The translations under genes and the position numbers were made by a program. This document shows, in pieces, positions 58,325 through 64,000 of a DNA stretch of 64,000 nucleotides. The notes under the pieces are model-generated. The model was not told the origin of the DNA. It did not search any database and worked only from the letters and a program-made list of their open reading frames with translations. Source of the stretch: Linyphia triangularis (taxonomy: Eukaryota > Arthropoda > Arachnida > Araneae > Linyphiidae); contig OZ021731.1 in NCBI GenBank assembly GCA_963978545.1, positions 58,980,773-59,044,772 on the forward strand. The letters are read 5' to 3'. Position 1 is the stretch's first letter, and every line of letters starts with the position of its first letter.

Positions 58325-59552
58325 CACTATCTGGCCAAAAGTATCCGGACACCTAGTGGTATGGACTTAGAGCGTCCTGAGGCACATATTAATATGATGT
58401 TGGTCCCCCTTTTGCATCGATGACAGCCTGGACACGTTTGGGAAGACTTTCCACAAATTTTTGATAGGTGACCATAGGAATTGCCTTCCAGGCGTCCATC
58501 ACAGCTGAAGTGAGTGCTTGCAGTGAAGATGGTCAATTTGGCTGGCTACGTAATCTGCGCTCTAATTCGACCCAAAGGTGTTCTATGGGATTTAGATCGG
58601 GGCTCTGAGAAGGCCAGTCCAGTTTTTGAACACCAATTTCGTCAAACCACTTCTGTGCAAGCCTCGATGTGTGAATGGAGCAGTTATCCTGCTGGAAGAG
58701 AAATGGGCCTTCCCGAAATATTGCCATAGAGTTGGGAGTGCAGCATTGTCCAGAATGTCCACATACATCTCAGAGTTCATGTTTCCAACCACAGGAACTA
58801 ACGGACCCAGGCCAAACAACGAGAAACACCTCCACACCATTATGCTTCCACCACCAAACTTAACAGTGGGCACAATGCAGTCACTATAGAAACGTTCGCC
58901 GGGCATCCGCCAAACCCAGACGCTTCCATCCGTCTGCCAGACTGTAAAGCGAGATTCATCACTCCAAAGAACAGTTTTCCACATATCCACAGTCCAATGA
59001 CGGTGAGCTCTACACCATTGCAATCGATGCTTCGCATTCTGTGGAGTGATGTTCGGCTTGTGAGCGGCTGCACGACCATGGAATCCCAAGTCTTTTGACT
59101 CTCGACGGACAGTCCTGCTGCTAACACTAACGCCTGATGAACTTTGGAACTCCTGAGAAATTTTCACCAACGAGGACTTGCGAGTTTGTTTCACTACCCT
59201 TTTCAGAGTTCTGCGACTGCGTTCACCAAGTGTTTTCGGCCAATCGGTTCGTTTTTCTGCCGTTTCACTGCCTCGACGTTTCCACTTCACAAGTACATCA
59301 CTCACAGTGGATTTAGGCTTCTGTAGAATGTCCGCAATCTCACGAATCGATTTCCCACAAAGGTGGCATCCCACTATTCTGCCACAATCAAACTCACTAA
59401 GCTCCTTTGACTTACTCATTGCCTCACAAACGCATAAAAACAATCTGACAACCACTACCAACACTTTTATAGCTTTCAATTACGTATCAAATTGCGTCAC
59501 TCGCCAGAACCACTTTTTTAAGGGGTGTCCGGATACTTTTGGCCAGATAGTG
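58325..59552 (-). mobile_element. Tc1-type DNA transposon, nearly complete
   Basis: Inverted ends start CACTATCTGGCCAAAAG and continue to about 29 bp. They are flanked by TA on both sides (58,323-58,324 and 59,553-59,554), the Tc1/mariner target. The 1,228-bp length and a single transposase gene between short inverted repeats are typical of autonomous Tc1 elements. This copy is disabled by a frameshift and a stop, but its ends look intact, so it could still be moved by an active relative. Confidence 0.95.
58389..59419 (-). pseudogene. Tc1 transposase, disabled by one frameshift and one stop
   Basis: A cut-and-paste DDE transposase. The start is taken at [13 protein letters not shown], as in relatives, rather than the upstream in-frame Met at 59,479. 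Residues ~5-55 and ~65-115 form two helix-turn-helix DNA-binding subdomains. [10 protein letters not shown] (~187-197) is the usual glycine-rich stretch. The catalytic triad is visible: D in WSDESRF (~154), D in [10 protein letters not shown] (~245) and E in NPIEHLW (~280), with exactly 34 residues between the last two (DD34E). The frame shifts near 58,712-58,714, in a G-run, apparently by loss of one base. A TGA at 58,533-58,535 interrupts the later frame. The full span corresponds to about 343 residues, normal for Tc1. The damage is light, so inactivation is probably recent. Confidence 0.93.
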
Positions 59553-59554
59553 TA

Positions 59555-60463
59555 TGTCCCTGACATTGTCTCCATTATAAAAATCGCAGTGTTTCTCCTA
59601 GGTAATTTTGTGTGATAGCAATAATCTGCCAGGATTTTACAAAGAAGAATTTTTCCAGAATTTGTTTGATTAACTTTATTTACAAATCTAAATTAAAGTC
59701 ACCGATTTGATCAATATTTTTCATTTATTTTATTCTGTGTTGTAGGGCGATTTCCATCCACTTTTACAAGTTTAATTAATTTCTTCGAAACTGCAATTTG
59801 AAAATAAAAAAAAAATGTATTGAAATGAGCCTTTGTACTACTCATATTACTGAATTGATTCAAGATTGTGAGAATGTATTCTATCTGCAAGTGATAAATG
59901 CCTCCCCTACCCCCCCCCTACCCCCCCCAAAAAAAAGCACCAGGAAAAATTATCCCCTGTGTTCGGGAAAGAGGGGGTTATTTATTAAAGAAAATTGAAA
60001 AATTAAATGAATTTGAAGGAACTTTAACTAATATGTGAAGGGAATTTACTTAAAATATGACATTAATTACATATTAATAAAATGCCATTAAATATTAAAA
60101 ACACTAATTAAAATTAATTACACATTAAATAAAATAATTAACAATTAAATAAAAAAAATAACGATTAGTTATAAACTCATTAACAATTAATTACGCATTA
60201 ATTAACAAATAATTATATATTAATTAAAAAAATTATGCATTAATTTTGCATTAATAAAATTTAACTAATAATAGATTAGCATCTTAATGGATATTTTCTA
60301 CATTTACATCGTACTTGTCTTGATTTTAGTCGGCAAAAGTATGTCTAACGCCCCCCAATTGAAATTCTTAGCGACGGCCCTGACTACAAATATCGCGCTT
60401 TCAAAGCTAGAAAATTAACTGAAAGCTATCTCAAGGAAAGCACATCGTAAATTTTGTTCAGGC
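59555..60463. other. AT-rich DNA with poly-C and TTAATTA-rich sequence
   Basis: Poly-C runs at 59,909-59,929. Positions 60,050-60,260 are ATTAATTA-type low complexity. No gene. Confidence 0.5.
60341..60382. mobile_element. Possible solitary hAT-type terminus
   Basis: GTCTAACGCCCCCC and then TTCTTAGCGACGGCCCTG end in CCCTG, the mirror of a CAGGG-type hAT start. I found no matching left end in the window. Confidence 0.35.
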
Positions 60464-60473
60464 GTCGACTTGG

Positions 60474-60645
60474 TTGTTTTCAAATTATCTGGCGCCGTCA
60501 GCAACACGAGGGCTATAATACGCCGAAACATTCGTCATTCGAGAAGCCAACATACATTTACAAACATCCATGCCTTACATGGGACTCGTACCCGCAACTT
60601 CGCGGTCTAGAAGCTAGCACACTAACCACTATACCGTTTGGTCGA
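60474..60645 (-). mobile_element. SINE family 1, copy I
   Basis: A minus-strand copy with a mutated B box (GGACTCGTACCCG on the plus strand). GTCGACTTGG at 60,464-60,473 and 60,641-60,650 may be the target duplication but overlaps the SINE edge, so the boundaries are approximate. Confidence 0.85.
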
Positions 60646-60674
60646 CTTGGTCATGCGTCGACAATGACACAGAT

Positions 60675-61517
60675 ACAACAATGTTGGTTGCGATAATAGG
60701 TAGTCTGTCAACACAGGTATCAAAGAAGGTGTTATACGAAATATGGAACTGATTCTGAAGAGTCCACTACAATGGTTTGTGTGCAAGTTACAAGCCAAAG
60801 AGGGACCGTATGCTAGATACTACCTGTAGTTTAATTCACGTAATCCCAACCTATGCGAACTGACTAACAAGAAAGACTTAAATACTGATCAACTGTGCTT
60901 AATGGAAATTTGTGAAGCCATCACTGCGGACAAAGCAGCAAAGGGCTGTTGAAGTGAAACACCTATGTGATTCAAGATCAAAACCAAACAATAGGTAATT
61001 TATGGTGCAGAGCATTTGCATTAATCAATCTTTCTATCGCTTTTTTTCTCAATTGATTTGAAGAAAGTCATTGATCCAGTAATTTTTGAAACGGTGGTTT
61101 GGGCTTTCCTGAAAATATCCTGATATCAATGTTAGCTGACGACAGAAATAACACAAAGGAATCGGTCCTCCAAAGAATTTTGAATTTGCGCAAAGTCAAA
61201 AGGTCTGCTACAACCCAAACCCTTTTAGAGATTAATATCCGTATCTTAAACATAACAACTTTTGACCCTTGTGTGACAGATTATGTGAACTTGATTAAGT
61301 GGGAGAATGTGACAGAACGATTTAGTGATGACATGATTTCAGCAGAAATAATAAACCCAGCAATCATTTCTACGGCAATACTATAGTATTACCTACTATC
61401 AAGGGGTATCCCTGTCGTACTCAAGCTACAGAACGAATAGTCACAGAAGCATTTTCTGCTGCAAGCGGATCATATAGAAGAGATGGGTTAAAAAGAAATA
61501 GCCTGGAATCATGAAAC
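60675..61517 (+). pseudogene. Decayed copy of a multicopy arthropod protein of unknown function
   Basis: Fragments in different frames line up, in order, with a protein type I recall as repeated in arthropod genomes but cannot name. The pieces are SVNTGIKEGVIRNMELILKS then PLQWFVCKLQA (about 60,700-60,820), a FKIKTK piece (about 60,970-60,990), and then an open frame from 61,099 carrying ENILISMLADDRNN, VLQRILNLR, CVTDYVNLIKWENVTERF. Finally YPCRTQATERIVTEAF and SYRRDGLKRNSLES appear at about 61,400-61,517. Several stops and frame changes separate them. It was probably a non-host, element-like gene. Role unknown. Confidence 0.55.
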
Positions 61518-61689
61518 CTCAAGCCAGTTTTCAACACCAAACGTGATTTCACTGTAATTCCGAAGATTTTTTTTATTTTTCTTGATTTAATTCTTAAGAA
61601 GCTGTAATTTATTCCAAAAGCTTTTTTTTTTCTGTAACCATTTAGTATATGTCCTCTCATTCCAATAAACATTTAAAAGTACTAAAGGC

Positions 61690-62420
61690 CTTTTCACTTA
61701 AACAAAAATCCCTTTGACATTTTACCATTAAAAAGCTTAAATACCAAAACTTCATCCCCCTTGCAAAGAGCTTAACATAAAATTTATTATTTTTATTTCC
61801 CCTTAATTAATGTACCTCAGAACTTCTTTTCCGTACAGGTAGGTTTTTTGAAATTCTACAGAAATTTTTTTTAATTGACTTTGACTTTTTACTATAAAAA
61901 AGCTCAAATACCTACACTTCATCCTCCTTGTGGCAATACTGCACTTAAAATTTAATTTTTTTAATTATTTTTCATGTATCTATATACAATAGAACATCTT
62001 TTCCCCATAGGTCGGATTTGAAATTCTGAAATTTTTTTTTCGATCCACTATAGTTTATATACTTTTTGTTCGTTATAATATTCGCTCATTAATTAAAATA
62101 TGCAGTCGATATTTGGAAACTAAAGCATTTTCTGTATGGTAAATATTGACTTAATGTTTAAAGATATCGACTGCATATTTTGATAAATGAACTAATATTA
62201 GATAAAACAGAAAAAAGGTATCTAAAGACTTCTTGACAAAACTGTATAAAACTGCTTTGTTATTGTTATTTGATTACAATAGTTTTGAACATTATTTGAG
62301 AAAGATAATTATGAATTCTAAGTAATTAAGTAATCATTAAACTTAAAGCTATAATTTAACTTTGTCTAATTATTCAATAACTTTACACATTAACTTTACT
62401 GGTTTACTCGTGGTTAAATT
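61690..62420 (+). repeat. Dispersed repeat family Z, copy 2, with internal duplication
   Basis: A ~170-bp block (TTTTACCATTAAAAAGC..., ACTTCATCC, CTTTTCCGTACAGGTAGG) at about 61,706-61,870 is repeated in diverged form at 61,879-62,045 (TTTTACTATAAAAAAGC..., ACTTCATCC, CTTTTCCCCATAGGTCGG). Farther on, AAGATAATTATGAATTCTAA at about 62,302 matches the copy at 54,690-55,180 in inverse orientation. Confidence 0.65.
62085..62190. other. Hairpin with 18-bp perfect stem inside repeat Z
   Basis: AAAATATGCAGTCGATAT (62,095-62,112) pairs exactly with 62,164-62,181. TCATTAATTA / TAAATGA extends the pairing outward imperfectly. Confidence 0.8.
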
Positions 62421-62619
62421 AAAAGAAATTAGAAAGTTTAGCCTACGTTATCAGAAAAAAAAATAAAAAATATTGAATTGGAAACGGAGTGATAGAGTAT
62501 AATAGGAAATTTATTGTTTTGTATGCAAATGTTCTTACATTCTTGTTTAAGCACATATTTAATTGATAAAGATTTATATAAAAAATTAATTTACACAAAT
62601 TCCACGCATGTATTTAGTT

Positions 62620-63151
62620 CATGGGCGCCGTAGAACTTCTTCAAGGGATTGAGAGAAGGGGAGGGAGACTGGGGAGGGGGTTAGTGTTTTTAACCTTAAT
62701 TTTTTAAATTCGATGTTTTAATAAAATTTTAATTATTATTTATCTATTAAAGGTCTTCGCCATTGATTTATTTTAAAACCCATTACATGCTTCTATTTCC
62801 GTAATCGTACCACTGAATCGTGCCATTTTTGGTACGACTACGGAATACTGAATCGTACCTGTCGCAGGTGTGACCTTATAATAGTAGGTATTTAAAAATA
62901 TGCATGTATTCGAATGTATCGTTGTGTCAAAATGTCAAAGCAATAGTGAAGACTTTTCGGAGATAGTGAAGAAACAAACATTTTACATTTTTATTTTTAT
63001 TAGTAATTTCCCTATGAATTAGTTTCATTTTTTTGATGTTTTATGCCATTAAGCAGATTGAATCGTACCACTTTTCTCAAAGTTCTTTTTGATTTTTAAA
63101 ATCCAGGATTAGGGGTAGGAACCCTTCTGCACCTCCCAGGTGGCGCCTATG
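62620..63151. mobile_element. Repeat family W, longest copy, possible MITE
   Basis: CATGGGCGCC (62,620-62,629) and GGCGCCTATG (63,142-63,151) are inverted ends with one mismatch. The right part matches 7,945-8,140 and 21,555-21,725 (TTTTTAAAATCCAGGATTAG, CACCTCCCAGGTGGCGCC). Non-coding. No target duplication was recognised. Confidence 0.5.
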
Positions 63152-64000
63152 TATATCATGCCAATTTTAATAATCAGCTATGTACGCAAATACCACTACT
63201 GTGATATATACGCAAGTGCTCTTATTTATATCTATAAGCCCCCCTCCCCCCCTCTTATTATATTGAAAACAACCGCGACTGTCCACAGCCATCTAATCTA
63301 CTGCATAGAAATAAACACAATCCTTTAAAATAAAAACTTCCAATAAAACCAACTCTAAACTACAAATATAACATTTCCCAAAACACTTATATTTATATAT
63401 ATATAAAAAAAACTCTTAAGAAGCATCAAAGTATATAATTTGTCACGTTATCTCGACACCCAATCTACATCTTCATTTTTTTTCCCTCTTACCATCCCTA
63501 TTCAATGTCACTCATTTTGATCAGATCCAGAGCAATCAAACTCGTAAACCAAACATTAAATCTTTTTTTCTTTTGAAGTCGCAACGACACTCGCATTTCA
63601 GTTCTTACTAATTACCACTTTTTTCGACTTCTCTAATTGTCATTCGAGAGCATTATCTGTCATAATTCTGTGACATTCAACCTCGCGATTATCATATGTC
63701 CCTTAACATTTAAGAGGTTGACACAAGTCGTAATTTTTGATATTCAAGATGGCGGAACGTATTAAGAGAATTCTAAGGTTTCATGTGAAGAGACATTGGT
63801 GAAAGATTGTAAAGATGGATAAAGTATATGAAGAGCTTGAAATTAATTTGTACTGCCTTGGGAATATAAATAATTAGAGACGCCTAACTTTTGTTTTGTC
63901 AATTAAATAGTATTTAATCGAAAGTTAAGTGGAGCTGATTTTTCTGTTGAGTACTTCAAATTTCAACTTATCTTTTGGGGAGTTTTTATAAATTTTAATG
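63152..64000. other. No gene recognised at the window end
   Basis: A poly-C-rich patch lies near 63,239-63,260. The rest is AT-rich. Confidence 0.5.

Noticed and set aside
58592..59479. Using the upstream in-frame Met at 59,479 as the Tc1 transposase start
   Set aside because: Related transposases begin at the MSKSKEL-type position, and the extra 20 residues fall in the 5' non-coding part of the element.

Overview
This window is AT-rich, non-coding eukaryotic DNA, most likely from an arthropod with a repeat-rich genome. A spider or other chelicerate is my best guess, but the sequence alone does not prove it. The reasons are the transposon mix (Tc1, mariner, an internally deleted relative with a DUF4817-like N terminus, hAT-type MITEs, short LTR elements, tRNA-derived SINEs), the absence of bacterial-style coding, and many poly-A/T and poly-C/G runs. 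I found no confidently recognisable host gene. A few short open segments with splice-like edges are listed as weak exon candidates.

Layout. Positions 1-11,000 are mostly plain AT-rich DNA with two degenerate minisatellites. Positions 11,000-19,000 are repeat-dense: an unclassified 673-bp element with a long flanking duplication, a SINE, a mariner-derived fold-back, a deleted mariner-like element, and a hAT MITE sitting inside another repeat. Positions 19,000-30,000 hold a GC-richer island (21,950-22,620) and a SINE cluster in which one SINE is inserted inside another. Positions 30,000-42,000 hold a 1-kb AAT/ATT-type satellite, a palindromic MITE, a candidate coding exon on the minus strand, a pogo-like MITE, and a ~450-bp element organised like a TRIM retrotransposon whose terminal repeats look tRNA-like. 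Positions 42,000-54,000 hold two solo LTRs, more copies of the unclassified element, and two further hAT MITE insertions. Positions 54,000-64,000 hold a candidate small secreted peptide, a nearly complete Tc1 element (one frameshift, one stop), a decayed copy of a multicopy arthropod protein of unknown function, and more dispersed repeats.

How the parts relate. Nearly everything identifiable is mobile DNA. Many insertions keep readable target-site duplications, so their order can be inferred: SINE family 1 inserted into SINE family 2, into the end of the unclassified repeat, and into a dispersed repeat; an LTR inserted into the unclassified repeat; a hAT MITE inserted into a tandem-like repeat. 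SINE families 1 and 2 and two short truncated inserts all end in an AACC/ACCA-type tail, which suggests one shared LINE partner. Transposases are broken or reduced to fragments, so most DNA elements here must have been moved by copies elsewhere.
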